NCBI RefSeq assembly: GCF_001877035.1
Contig: NZ_CP015756.1
Span: 1,107,001 to 1,171,000 of the forward strand
Source of the DNA: Clostridium estertheticum subsp. estertheticum
Lineage (GTDB): Bacteria; Bacillota; Clostridia; Clostridiales; Clostridiaceae
Direction: 5' to 3'
DNA length: 64,000 nucleotides
The position numbers were made by a program, and so were the translations under genes. Numbering within the stretch: the first letter of the stretch is position 1; every line of letters begins with the position of its first letter. This document shows, piece by piece, positions 28,356 through 37,763 of the stretch. The notes below the pieces were generated by a model, which made no database searches, was not told the DNA's origin, and saw only the letters and a list, made by a program, of their open reading frames with translations.

Positions 28356-29705
28356 CTATATAACGTTATTAAGTTTTACCATAGGATCATTGCCTTTTGC
28401 ATCTTTGGTTTTACATCTTGAGAATTCAACGTTAATACTATTTTCTACATAAAAAGCTGGTCCTTCATTATTACTTATAGTAACATTGTTAAAGAAAATG
28501 TCTTTAACATTTGAGCAGAAGAAACCTCTTTGCTTCATTGGAGCAAGATTTGCCATCATATCTGGCATGCCAGGCTCTGCGTTTTCTGCCATAGATATTG
28601 AAATATTATTAAAGGATACATCTTCGACATACATTTCAGGAAGGCCATAGAAAAACCCAGCGGCAGCCCTTACTTCTCTAGCAGTTATATTAGAAAAGTG
28701 AATTCTTCTAAAGGCTGGAGTTTCTACTGTTATTGGATAAGGAGCTTTATCCCAAACATATTTATCTTTTCCATTAGGTCCACAGTAGTAGTATAGGTTA
28801 GCTATAAAAGGGCATAACACATCCTTCATTACTATGTTATTGATTCGTATATCTTCAATAACACCACCACGACCACGACGAGATTTCATTCTAATACCTC
28901 TGTCAGTTCCTTCAAATACACAATTGCTTATGGTTACACATCGAACATCACCACTCATCTCACTACCGATTACTACACCACCGTGACCATGTACCATAGT
29001 ACAATTTGTGATTGTAATATTTTCACATGGAACTCTAAGGGGGGTAGCTTCTGTTCCAGATTTTATAGTTATGCAGTCATCACCGACATCAATGTGGCAA
29101 TTTGATATATGAACATTTTTGCAAGATTCAGGGTTTATTCCATCAGTGTTAGGTGAGTCATTCGGGTTTTTAATTGTAATCTTATCTATGGTTACATTAT
29201 CACAGCAAATAGGATTTATTGTCCAGCTTGGTGAGTTTATTAAGGTAACTCCTTCGATAAGTACGTTATTACAATTATGAAAACTTATCAATTTAGGCCT
29301 TGGATATATGTTTGTTTTATTTTTAAATATTTTCCACCAAAAGGCGCCTTGTCCATCTAGTTTTCCACGACCGGTAATAGAAATATTTTCTTCATTTTGC
29401 GCGTATACGCAAGAGGAGAATACAGATTGCGCAGCTCCTTCCCACCTTGAATCTACAATAGGATACTGCGCTATATCATTCGTGAATATTAAAATAGCTC
29501 CTGAATCTAAATTTAAATTAATATTGCTTTTAAGCATAATAGAACCTGTAAGAAAAGTGCCAGCAGGTACGTACACACTGCCACCGCCAGCCTTGCTACA
29601 TGATGCTATAGCTAGAGCGAAAGCATGGCTGCAAGAGGTAATACCATCTGGAATTGCTCCAAATTCTGTAACATTGAATATTGTTGAATATGGCGAAGTA
29701 TTCAT
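28356..29705 (-). CDS. GH28 polygalacturonase-like enzyme, cytoplasmic
   Basis: A 449-residue right-handed beta-helix glycosidase of family GH28. The four signatures are visible: NTDG, GDDC, the HGHGG histidine segment, and RMKS in place of the usual RIK. No signal peptide, so it is predicted to act inside the cell, probably as an exo-acting polygalacturonase or rhamnogalacturonan hydrolase on imported oligosaccharides; family members of this length in LplABC operons are generally exo-type. The start is set by AAAAAGGAGG before MNTSPYST; upstream in-frame residues would overlap the lplC gene. Operon member between lplC and GH105. Confidence 0.92.
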   Translation of the reverse strand: MNTSPYSTIFNVTEFGAIPDGITSCSHAFALAIASCSKAGGGSVYVPAGTFLTGSIMLKSNINLNLDSGAILIFTNDIAQYPIVDSRWEGAAQSVFSSCVYAQNEENISITGRGKLDGQGAFWWKIFKNKTNIYPRPKLISFHNCNNVLIEGVTLINSPSWTINPICCDNVTIDKITIKNPNDSPNTDGINPESCKNVHISNCHIDVGDDCITIKSGTEATPLRVPCENITITNCTMVHGHGGVVIGSEMSGDVRCVTISNCVFEGTDRGIRMKSRRGRGGVIEDIRINNIVMKDVLCPFIANLYYYCGPNGKDKYVWDKAPYPITVETPAFRRIHFSNITAREVRAAAGFFYGLPEMYVEDVSFNNISISMAENAEPGMPDMMANLAPMKQRGFFCSNVKDIFFNNVTISNNEGPAFYVENSINVEFSRCKTKDAKGNDPMVKLNNVI

Positions 29706-29736
29706 AAAAACCTCCTTTTTTATTCTAGGGCGGGAA

Positions 29737-30606
29737 TTATCCTTTAACTGCGCCAAGGGTTATACCTTGCACAAAGTATTTTTGACAAAAAGGATATATA
29801 ACAGCAAATGGTAATATTGTAACAATTATAGCTGCATTTTGAAGAGTTTTACTATATATACCATTTGATGCAGTTGATTGAGTGGATGTACTCTCTATTA
29901 TCATTTCCCTTATTTTAATTTGAAAGTTAAGTTTATTCGGATCTGAAATGTACAACATAAAGTTAAAATATTCATTCCAAAAGGAAACAGCGAAAAATAA
30001 TCCTATGGCAGCGAGTGCTGGCTTTGATAAAGGCAACACTATTTTTACGAATATACCCATAGGACTACAACCATCTATTTCAGCTGATTCCATTAAAGCC
30101 TTAGGTATTCCCTCAAAGAAACTCTTCATAAGTATCAAATTATAAACATTTAAACTTAATGGAAGAATAATCGACCATAAACTATTCATTAATCCAAGGT
30201 TCTTCATATTTAAATATGTAGGAACTAGTCCACCATTAAATAACATTGTAAAAAATAGGAGTGATGCAAATATCTTTCTTCCGGGCATATCATCCTGAAT
30301 TAATATATATGCTCCTAGTGTTGTTAGGAATAAACCAATAAGTGTACCCAATATAGTTATATAAACAGAAATAAGAAAAGGAGTATACAAGGTTGTTTGT
30401 GTAACAACAGCTTTATAAGCTGCAATTGTTGGATGTAATGGAATAAGTCTCAAACCATATGAACCGGTGGTATCTAAAGAATCAGATACTACTTTCAAAA
30501 TAGGAACAAGTATTGCAACTACAGTCGCAAGTAGAAATAATGCGTTGAATATTTTGAAAAAAGCTCTTCCACGGTATCCTTTTTTGAAGCTAAATTTATC
30601 ATTCAT
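29737..30606 (-). CDS. lplC: Oligosaccharide ABC permease, LplC/YtcP type
   Basis: A 289-residue membrane permease with about six segments; EAA loop LMESAEIDGCSPMGIFVKIV. The N-terminus (YRGRAFFKIFNALFLLATVVAILVP) and the C-terminal end (YFVQGITLGAVKG) are typical of the LplC/YtcP subfamily that imports rhamnogalacturonan- or galacturonan-derived oligosaccharides. AAAGGAGATAG precedes the ATG. Co-transcribed after lplB. No ATPase gene lies nearby, so a shared MsmX-like ATPase is expected elsewhere. Confidence 0.92.
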   Translation of the reverse strand: MNDKFSFKKGYRGRAFFKIFNALFLLATVVAILVPILKVVSDSLDTTGSYGLRLIPLHPTIAAYKAVVTQTTLYTPFLISVYITILGTLIGLFLTTLGAYILIQDDMPGRKIFASLLFFTMLFNGGLVPTYLNMKNLGLMNSLWSIILPLSLNVYNLILMKSFFEGIPKALMESAEIDGCSPMGIFVKIVLPLSKPALAAIGLFFAVSFWNEYFNFMLYISDPNKLNFQIKIREMIIESTSTQSTASNGIYSKTLQNAAIIVTILPFAVIYPFCQKYFVQGITLGAVKG

Positions 30607-30625
30607 TAATAACTATCTCCTTTCG

Positions 30626-31579
30626 TTATAAAATACTTGAACCCTTAATTTTTTTACTGATTTTGTTAGCTGCAAGAACTAACACTAAAGCTATTACAGA
30701 CTTAAATAATCCCACGGCTGTAGTGTAACCATAGTCTGCTTGTTGAGACATGACCCTAAATGTATAGGTTTGAATAGTATCTGAAACACTATAAACCAAA
30801 GGATTCATAAGATTAAATACTGAATCAAATAAGTTTAATACTTTTGCAAGATCTAATATAAATATTACAAGTATTGTATTCATAATTCCTGGAATGGTAA
30901 CATGAAAACATTGTTTAAGTCTACTAGCACCATCTATAGATGCTGCTTCATATAGTTCTGGGCTTATACCAGATAGTGCGGCTAAGTAAATTATAGTTCC
31001 CCAACCAGTATCCTTCCACCTTGCGATAAAGACGAATATAGGGGTCCACCATTTTTCTGACACTAAAAAATAAAAAGGTTTATGACCTGTTTGTACAAGT
31101 AGTTGATTTATAAATCCGTCCTGAGGTGATAAAATTATAGTGAATATGGAAGCTACAACTACCCAGGAAAGGAAATGTGGAAGATATAACAATGTTTGAA
31201 CAAAGCTTTTAGCAAATTTGTTTTTTACCTCATTTAATAACAAAGCAAAAACAATTGTTACTAACATGCCGACAAAAAGATTAAGCAAACTAAGGGTAAT
31301 AGTGTTTCTAAAAGCACTTAAAAATTGAGGCGTTTTAAATAAAGTCCTAAAATTGTCTAAACCTATAAATTTTGCAGGGGCAAAAGGACCATATTTTGTG
31401 AATGCAAATTTTATACCATACATAGGCATGTAGTAAAATATAAATGTGATTACTACTACTGGAAGAGCCATTAGATAAAAATACTTGTATCTTAACATTC
31501 TTTTTAGCACAGTGGCGTTTGATTTTTTTATAAGACTAGTATCTGATGTTTTTTGGGGTTTCCTTATTTTAAGTTGCAA
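30626..31579 (-). CDS. lplB: Oligosaccharide ABC permease, LplB/YteP type
   Basis: A 317-residue permease with a cytosolic N-terminus of ~30 residues and six membrane segments (first near 33-51: FYLMALPVVVITFIFYYMP). The EAA loop is YEAASIDGASRLKQCFHVTI. The wording PMYGIKFAFTKYGPFAPAKF is characteristic of the LplB/YteP subfamily. The start codon is TTG, fixed by AAAGGAGGACAAATTAA. The pair LplB-LplC forms the import channel for pectic oligosaccharides delivered by the LplA-type lipoprotein encoded upstream. An intercistronic hairpin separates it from lplA. Confidence 0.92.
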   Translation of the reverse strand: MQLKIRKPQKTSDTSLIKKSNATVLKRMLRYKYFYLMALPVVVITFIFYYMPMYGIKFAFTKYGPFAPAKFIGLDNFRTLFKTPQFLSAFRNTITLSLLNLFVGMLVTIVFALLLNEVKNKFAKSFVQTLLYLPHFLSWVVVASIFTIILSPQDGFINQLLVQTGHKPFYFLVSEKWWTPIFVFIARWKDTGWGTIIYLAALSGISPELYEAASIDGASRLKQCFHVTIPGIMNTILVIFILDLAKVLNLFDSVFNLMNPLVYSVSDTIQTYTFRVMSQQADYGYTTAVGLFKSVIALVLVLAANKISKKIKGSSIL

Positions 31580-31634
31580 TTAATTTGTCCTCCTTTATGT
31601 TTTATTGGAATTTAGAGCTTGTATACCTTGTAAA

Positions 31635-31674
31635 ATATAATTGGAAGTAAAAGTTAAATTACTTCCAATTATAT
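31635..31674 (-). promoter_or_regulatory. Intercistronic hairpin between lplA and lplB
   Basis: ATATAATTGGAAGTAA / TTACTTCCAATTATAT, a 16-base perfect inverted repeat. It lies right after the lplA stop codon and is followed on the minus strand by a short T-run. Expected to raise binding-protein mRNA relative to permease mRNA by 3'-end protection or partial termination. Confidence 0.75.
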
Positions 31675-31683
31675 AATAATTTA

Positions 31684-33153
31684 TTATTTGTTAAGATCAG
31701 CTAAAACGCTATCAACTAATGCTTTTGAATCTTTATTATATTTAGCTAATCCAGCATCAACTGTTAATGTCCCAACCATGACCTTGGAAATGACTTCATT
31801 TTTGAGTGTTAATAGGTCTGGAATTGCTTTGGTAAGAACATCTGATGCAGGTAGTAATGGTTCTAGAGCCGAGTCTTTAGTAAATGTTGCAAGTGAACTA
31901 GTTACTCTCTTATCAAGAGGAATTGGGTTTTTAAATTTTGTTAAAGATAATTCTGGTGATTCATATATTTTTGGGAAATCTATTTTAGGGTCAAGTTTGC
32001 TAGGTACTTTTTTAGTAACTCCATTTGTAACTTTGTAGTTTAAATCCTTAACTCCATTTGTAAATAACGTCTCACCTTCACCACCATCATGCATAAACTC
32101 AATGAGATATTTGAATATTCCAGTAGGATTTTTTGCTTTGCTAGTTATTCCAAGGGCTACAGGAGCTCTTTCAATATATTTAGTTTCTTTAATTGCTGGT
32201 ATTGCAATCATTGTTCCAGTTTTTACAGCGTTTTGTAATTTTTGTTCCATAATTCTGTTCCAATCTCCTGCCCAATAAGTGAACGCTCCAACTTTACCAG
32301 CATAAAATTTATCACGGACACTTGAAGTTTTATTTGTAACTATTTCTTTGTCAATTAATCCATCAGAGTAAGCTTTAGTCATCCTTTGAAGAGCAGCTTT
32401 CATATTAGGTTGTGACATACCATCTACCCATTTACCGTTAACTTTAGTAAAGTTAGGTATTGCATCTTGATAGAATTCTCTCAAATATATAGAATAAGGA
32501 ACCTCTGTATTTATTACTCCAGCAGCACTGTATGGAATAATAGTTTTCTTACCGTTAGCATCTGGCATATCTTTAAATGCCTTTAAAACGGCAGTGAACT
32601 CATCATAAGTAGTTGGAACCTTTAAATTAAGTTTATCTAGCCAATCTTTTCTTAAGTAAGTAATACAACCACCACCAGTTTGAATTGGGTAGGCAAACGA
32701 TTTATCGTTTACTTTAATGGAATTCGCATATTTTGGATCAATAGTCTGTAGAGTTTTAGATTTTGAGATTGCATCAGTCATATCCCAAAGTGCTCCATTA
32801 CTTCCAAAAGAAGATAGGTACGAGCTGGCTATTTCTACTACATCAGGTACATCACCTGATGCAAATTGAAGACTGAGTTTATCATAATATTGATTGTGAA
32901 CCGGTTGTGTAATTTGAAGAGCAATTCCTGTTTGCTTTTTGAATCCTGCAACAAAATCAGCCATTCCATCTTCTGGTTTTAGGAAAGTATCGGTAGTCAT
33001 CTTAATTGTTGTTGGTTTTACTACTGCTGTGTCTGTTGCTTTTGATGTACTAGTAGCTGCTGTGTCCGCTTTAGATCCACATCCTACTAAACCACCACCT
33101 ATCATAGTGAGTGATAAAGCTAAACTTAAGTTTCTAAAAATTGATTTTTTCAT
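31684..33153 (-). CDS. lplA: Oligosaccharide-binding lipoprotein, LplA type
   Basis: A 489-residue lipoprotein that captures pectic oligosaccharides outside the membrane. Signal peptide MKKSIFRNLSLALSLTMIGG with lipobox LVGC, lipidated Cys25, then a Ser/Ala/Thr linker and a family-1 binding fold (ADFVAGFKKQTGIALQITQP; VVEIASSYLSSFGSNGALWD). The long form (~490 residues) fits the LplA subfamily rather than MalE-type proteins. Start chosen at the ATG after AAAGGGGGGAAC; in-frame residues further upstream overlap the cre operator and the promoter leader. First gene of the pectin import operon, under a SigA promoter with a full-match cre site. Confidence 0.93.
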   Translation of the reverse strand: MKKSIFRNLSLALSLTMIGGGLVGCGSKADTAATSTSKATDTAVVKPTTIKMTTDTFLKPEDGMADFVAGFKKQTGIALQITQPVHNQYYDKLSLQFASGDVPDVVEIASSYLSSFGSNGALWDMTDAISKSKTLQTIDPKYANSIKVNDKSFAYPIQTGGGCITYLRKDWLDKLNLKVPTTYDEFTAVLKAFKDMPDANGKKTIIPYSAAGVINTEVPYSIYLREFYQDAIPNFTKVNGKWVDGMSQPNMKAALQRMTKAYSDGLIDKEIVTNKTSSVRDKFYAGKVGAFTYWAGDWNRIMEQKLQNAVKTGTMIAIPAIKETKYIERAPVALGITSKAKNPTGIFKYLIEFMHDGGEGETLFTNGVKDLNYKVTNGVTKKVPSKLDPKIDFPKIYESPELSLTKFKNPIPLDKRVTSSLATFTKDSALEPLLPASDVLTKAIPDLLTLKNEVISKVMVGTLTVDAGLAKYNKDSKALVDSVLADLNK

Positions 33154-33194
33154 TAATAATGTTCCCCCCTTTAAATCTATAAAAAAAAATTCAG

Positions 33195-33210
33195 TTGTTA
33201 ACGTTTCCAA
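33195..33210 (-). promoter_or_regulatory. CcpA cre site at the lplA promoter
   Basis: On the minus strand TTGGAAACGTTAACAA, matching the cre consensus WTGNAANCGNWNNCW at all 15 positions. It lies a few bases downstream of the predicted transcription start, so CcpA-HPr(Ser-P) would block the pectin import operon when a preferred sugar is present. Confidence 0.8.
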
Positions 33211-33220
33211 CTTTAATTGA

Positions 33221-33249
33221 ATTATATTATTTAGTGAATTTTTTGTAAA
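33221..33249 (-). promoter_or_regulatory. SigA-type promoter of the lplA operon
   Basis: On the minus strand TTTACA (33249-33244), 17-base spacer, TATAAT (33226-33221). Transcription would start near 33213, next to the cre site. The rest of the gap to 33515 carries the leader of the divergent acetylesterase gene, with a CAAGATTTG half-site (33426-33434) and TTGACA (33432-33437). Confidence 0.75.
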
Positions 33250-33515
33250 GGAGCAGTTCTCAATATGACATACAATTCCATAGAAATTAATGGAGTTTAT
33301 ACTAATATTATTAATGATACATTCGTTTACATATGATACAATATTAATGAATTATGAAATTAAACCTAGGAGTACCAATAAGTTTTTATTATAATTCTTG
33401 GTGGAGAAGGTATATTTAATTAAAACAAGATTTGACAATGTAGCTTTATAATATAGCAATTATAAATTATACGGCTATAATATAATTTAGATGTATTATA
33501 TTTGAAAAGGAGTAG

Positions 33516-34211
33516 ATGTGTAAAATGAGTAAAAAGATAAAGGTTTTTATTGTAGGAGATTCAACAGCAGCAGAAAAGATTACTGAAAAACGTCCAGAAA
33601 CGGGTTGGGGTGAAATGATACATCTGTTTTTTAATGGGAAAGTAGAATTTAAAAATCATGCAGTCAATGGTAGAAGTTCAAAAAGTTTTATAGAGGAAGG
33701 ACGTTTGAAAGAAATATCTGATGCTATTTGCAGTGGAGATTTCATGTTTATTCAATTTGGTCATAACGATGAAAAAGATGATATAGAAAGACATACAGAC
33801 CCGTTTACTACATATAAAGATTACATTTCAAAATATATAGAAGTAGCCAAAAGTTCAGGAGCAAATCCGGTGCTTTTAACTTCAATACAAAGAAGAGTAT
33901 TTAATAAGAATGGAACTATGCCAGATACTCATGGTGATTATTCCATAGCAATGAGAGAAGTTGCAAGACAATTTAATCTTCCACTTATAGATATGCAAGA
34001 AAAGAGTAAAAACTATTTTGAAATTATTGGTGAAGAAAAAGCTAAGGAAATATTCTTGTGGGTTGATGCTTCAGAGTCATTAAATTATCCGGAAGGAAAA
34101 AAGGATAATACTCATTTTTGTGAAAATGGAGCAAAAAAGATGGCGGAGCTAGTTGTTGAAGGAATAATAGAAAATAATATTGAGCCACTTTCGAGGTTTG
34201 TAAAGGGTTAA
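33516..34211 (+). CDS. Rhamnogalacturonan acetylesterase-like SGNH hydrolase (CE12, YesY/RhgT type)
   Basis: A 231-residue SGNH-fold esterase without signal peptide. Blocks I, II, III and V are all visible: GDSTAAEK (nucleophile S16), VNGRSSKSF, FIQFGHNDEKDD and DNTHFCENGA (catalytic Asp-His pair). Members remove acetyl groups from rhamnogalacturonan. Two start codons are possible: ATG 33516, three bases after AGGAG, or ATG 33525, twelve bases after it; neither changes the fold. Upstream of the YesS-type regulator, with which it is probably co-transcribed, and divergent from lplA. Confidence 0.92.
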   Translation: MCKMSKKIKVFIVGDSTAAEKITEKRPETGWGEMIHLFFNGKVEFKNHAVNGRSSKSFIEEGRLKEISDAICSGDFMFIQFGHNDEKDDIERHTDPFTTYKDYISKYIEVAKSSGANPVLLTSIQRRVFNKNGTMPDTHGDYSIAMREVARQFNLPLIDMQEKSKNYFEIIGEEKAKEIFLWVDASESLNYPEGKKDNTHFCENGAKKMAELVVEGIIENNIEPLSRFVKG

Positions 34212-34232
34212 TATACATTTGGGGGGGTATTT

Positions 34233-36557
34233 TTGTTTAAAATATATAAAAACTTTGATAATAAACTTTTTTTAAAATTCATTGTGCCATATATTTTTAT
34301 ATTAGCAGTTCCATTGGTCATGGGGTTTGGTGTTTATAGAATAGCTGCAAATATTGTTAAGGAAGATATCAAAGAATCAAATATATCTATGCTTAACCAA
34401 TCAAAGAATATAGTTGAAAAACAACTACAGCAAATAGATCATTTATCTATTCAACTAGCGACCAATGATAAATTAGCTAGCCTATTTGACCTTAAGGAAC
34501 CACTTTTAGATAGTGATTACTTGAAAATTAAAAACGTAATTGAAGAACTCAACAAGTATACTAGCAATATGGATTACTTATCTGGTTATTATATTTATTT
34601 AAAGAATAGCAATTATATTATAACTCAAGATACTCTGTATAAGGCAGATATTTATTATAATATGGTTTTAAAATTTAAAGATTTAGAGTATAAAACATGG
34701 GTTAATATGTTGATGAGTAATCATTTTGCTCCAGAGTATGTTTCACTAAAATCATATGACGTAAAGGGTTTAGGTTCTAATAATACAAATTTCGTTCAAT
34801 CAGTTCCTTTTGGATATAATAAAAAACCAATGGGTGCAGTAACAATATCTTTTGAAAATGAAAAAATAAAAGAACTAATTTCATATATTGACATATCAAA
34901 AGGAGGATTTGTTTACGTTGAAAATAAGAAGGGAGAACTAATAACCAGTTTACCTGAGAATATGAACCTAAGTAATCGAATGGACTCAAAAGAGTTAACA
35001 AAAAAGGAAGGATTTTTCTCCAAAAATATTGATGGCAAGAAAATGATGGTTACATATATAACATCTAAAGAAAGAGGTTGGAAATATGTTATTGTATTGC
35101 CAGCTGATTTGGTATTTGCTAATTTAAACGGCTTTACGTTTATTACAGTTAAATTGTTTTTAATAACTCTTTTAGTAGGAATTTTAGTTGCAAGTATTCT
35201 TGCTTATCGTAACAGTAAACCAGTTTTTGATATTGTTAAGCAGTTAAAACAATTTAACTCAGATGAATCGGTTGTTAATAAGAATACATTCTCTTCAATA
35301 AATGGGAGTGTTTCTAATTTGATCCTAACAAACAATGAACTTCAAAAGGATATAGATAATCAGAAGTCTTTAATTCATTCAGCTTTTCTTGAGAAGCTTA
35401 TACGTGGGCAAATATATAATGAGGCAGAATTCTTAGCAATTTCTGCTTATGTAGGGATTGATATTTCAAAAGGTAAAAGTATTGTAATATTACTTAAAGT
35501 ATTTAACAATGAGTCAACTGTAATAAATCTAAACAATGAAATTATAAAGGAATTAAATATTTCTAAAGCAATTATTAGAGGGGTATTAACAAAACATTTC
35601 ACAGGAAATGTATTTTTTCATGATATAGACCAACAAACAATTGCTATTATATTGAATTCTGATATAAAAGATACAGAAGCTTTTTATAAGAAAATAGAGG
35701 ATAACGTAGCAAATGTTAAAAAAGAACTTTTAGATAATATTAATTTAAAAGTTGATGCTTCTGGAGGAGAACCTTATTCAAATCCTTTGGAGCTTTGGCA
35801 TTCATTTGAACAAGCTGTACATGCTTTAGATAATTTTGATGGTAAATATTCAATAGTTTGGTCTCACAATCTTGAGATAGAAACTGAAAATTACTATTAT
35901 CCACTAGATGTTGAGCAAAAATTATTAAATCATACAAAAATAGGAGATAAAGGTCAGGTTAATAAACTTTTAGATTTCATTTATTATGAAAACTTTGAGA
36001 CTAGAAATTTAAATTCTTGTAAAAGTTATGATGTTGTAAAGGAGTTAAAAAGTACTATTAGAAAAATGCTGCCTGATTTTAAGGATAATGAAGATAGTAA
36101 AAATAATGAGGATATAAAGGATATTAATAATATTTTAAGAGAAGTAAATTCAAAAAATTCTTATGATGTTAATTTTAAGTTGGTAGCGAATGCTTATTAC
36201 AATTTATGCGATTTAATACTAGTACAGAAAGGCAATTCTAATTTAAATTTAATGAATAAAATTAAAAGGTATATTGAATCAAATTATATGGATAAAAATT
36301 TATGTCTTTATAAAGTATCTTCAGAATTTAATTTAAGCGAGGGTTATTTTTCACATCTTTTCAAAGAACAAACAGATATTAATTTTACAGATTATCTAGA
36401 AAAAACTAGACTTAATAATGCAAATATTCTTTTGAAAAATCGTGAATTAACAATTACAGGGATTTCTGAGATGGTTGGGTACAATAGTGCACAGTCATTT
36501 AGGAGGGCTTTTAAAAGGTTGTTTGGAGTGAGTCCAACTGATGTCAGAAAAAATTAG
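34233..36557 (+). CDS. Membrane-anchored AraC-family regulator, YesS type
   Basis: A 774-residue one-component membrane regulator. First membrane segment ~11-33 (LKFIVPYIFILAVPLVMGFG), an extracellular dCACHE-like sensor ~34-300, a second segment ~306-327 (TVKLFLITLLVGILVASILA), a cytosolic linker and a C-terminal AraC double HTH (~680-774: LYKVSSEFNLSEGYFSHLF; YNSAQSFRRAFKRLFGVSP). B. subtilis YesS, of the same design, activates rhamnogalacturonan genes. The start is a TTG after a GGGGGGG stretch; no nearer ATG exists. It should sense extracellular pectic material and activate the lplA operon and its neighbours. Confidence 0.88.
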   Translation: MFKIYKNFDNKLFLKFIVPYIFILAVPLVMGFGVYRIAANIVKEDIKESNISMLNQSKNIVEKQLQQIDHLSIQLATNDKLASLFDLKEPLLDSDYLKIKNVIEELNKYTSNMDYLSGYYIYLKNSNYIITQDTLYKADIYYNMVLKFKDLEYKTWVNMLMSNHFAPEYVSLKSYDVKGLGSNNTNFVQSVPFGYNKKPMGAVTISFENEKIKELISYIDISKGGFVYVENKKGELITSLPENMNLSNRMDSKELTKKEGFFSKNIDGKKMMVTYITSKERGWKYVIVLPADLVFANLNGFTFITVKLFLITLLVGILVASILAYRNSKPVFDIVKQLKQFNSDESVVNKNTFSSINGSVSNLILTNNELQKDIDNQKSLIHSAFLEKLIRGQIYNEAEFLAISAYVGIDISKGKSIVILLKVFNNESTVINLNNEIIKELNISKAIIRGVLTKHFTGNVFFHDIDQQTIAIILNSDIKDTEAFYKKIEDNVANVKKELLDNINLKVDASGGEPYSNPLELWHSFEQAVHALDNFDGKYSIVWSHNLEIETENYYYPLDVEQKLLNHTKIGDKGQVNKLLDFIYYENFETRNLNSCKSYDVVKELKSTIRKMLPDFKDNEDSKNNEDIKDINNILREVNSKNSYDVNFKLVANAYYNLCDLILVQKGNSNLNLMNKIKRYIESNYMDKNLCLYKVSSEFNLSEGYFSHLFKEQTDINFTDYLEKTRLNNANILLKNRELTITGISEMVGYNSAQSFRRAFKRLFGVSPTDVRKN

Positions 36558-36583
36558 GTAGATCATTAGCATGAAGATTATAA

Positions 36584-36632
36584 AACAGGGGAGGATTACC
36601 AAAAAAACTTGAGGTAAGTCCTCCCTTTGTTT
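36584..36632 (+). terminator. Rho-independent terminator after yesS-type gene
   Basis: Long stem AAACAGGGGAGGATTACC / GGTAAGTCCTCCCTTTGTTT with mismatches, around an A-rich loop. Ends the pectin island. Confidence 0.8.
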
Positions 36633-36812
36633 ATATAAAATTCTAATATAATGATTAATTTTGGAATTTAATATAATTAATGTTATAATTGAAATTGTTT
36701 ACAAAATGATCATAAAATAAAATTCATTTTGACACAAATAAGTTATATTATGAGAATAATAAAATGATTTATAAAAAAAACATGTGAAAAAACGATTATA
36801 GGGGTGAAAAAA

Positions 36813-37763
36813 ATGATAGAAATGGAAAATGTAACAAAATGTTATGGAAATCAAGTAGCATTAGATGGTCTTAATCTTACAGTGAAAAAAGGAGAGATAT
36901 TGGGATTTCTAGGGCCAAATGGTGCTGGTAAATCAACTGCCATGAATATTCTCACAGGGTATATATCCGCAACAAACGGTAATGTAAGAATTGATGGTAT
37001 TGACATACTTGAAAATCCAGAAGCTGTAAAGAAAAAAATAGGATATCTTCCTGAAATACCTCCATTATATTTGGATATGACTGTTGAGGAGTACCTTAAG
37101 TTTGTATTTAGAATAAAAAAGGTTAAATCTGATTCTATTGAGCAAAGTATGATAAAAATAATGTCACTTGTCAAAATATTAGATGTTAGAGGAAGGCTTA
37201 TAAAAAATCTTTCTAAGGGTTATAAACAAAGAATAGGGCTGGCTCAAGCTTTAGTTGGAGACCCTGAGGTACTTGTTCTAGACGAACCTACGGTAGGTCT
37301 AGACCCAAAGCAGATTATAGAAATAAGAAATCTAATTCAGAAAATAGGAAATACGTGTACCATTATATTAAGTTCACATATATTATCAGAAGTTAGTGCA
37401 ATCTGTCATAGGGTTATTATAATAAATAAGGGCAAGATTGTTGCTTCTGGAACTCCAGAAGAATTATCAAAAGGAGTAAATAGCAGTAACAAAGTCCTTT
37501 TGAGGGTTAAAGGGGTAAAAGAGGATGTATATAAACATATAAAAGCAGTGGAAGATGTTAAATCAGTTGAGGAGCAAGGTGTTCATGAGAATGGTACGGT
37601 AGATCTTTTAGTTGAGGCAAAAAATAATTTGGATATAAGAGAAACATTATTTGTTACGCTTAGCCAAGCTGGGTTTATTATATTAATGATGAAGAGCAAG
37701 GAAATTAATCTTGAAGAAATATTCTTGGATGTTACAACAAACAAGAAAGTAGGAGGTATGTAA
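36813..37763 (+). CDS. ABC transporter ATPase, GldA-like
   Basis: A 316-residue ABC ATPase of the drug/gliding (ABC-2) class. Walker A GPNGAGKST (34-42), ABC signature LSKGYKQRIGLAQAL, Walker B LVLDEPTVGLDP, and H-loop SSHIL. A C-terminal regulatory extension (~220-316) is present. The ATG at 36813 is preferred because GGGGTG lies six bases before it; the in-frame GTG at 36804 is inside that ribosome site. It forms an operon with the next three genes, each overlapping or nearly touching. The cargo is unknown; GldA/GldFG-like systems also occur in non-gliding Firmicutes. Confidence 0.92.
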   Translation: MIEMENVTKCYGNQVALDGLNLTVKKGEILGFLGPNGAGKSTAMNILTGYISATNGNVRIDGIDILENPEAVKKKIGYLPEIPPLYLDMTVEEYLKFVFRIKKVKSDSIEQSMIKIMSLVKILDVRGRLIKNLSKGYKQRIGLAQALVGDPEVLVLDEPTVGLDPKQIIEIRNLIQKIGNTCTIILSSHILSEVSAICHRVIIINKGKIVASGTPEELSKGVNSSNKVLLRVKGVKEDVYKHIKAVEDVKSVEEQGVHENGTVDLLVEAKNNLDIRETLFVTLSQAGFIILMMKSKEINLEEIFLDVTTNKKVGGM

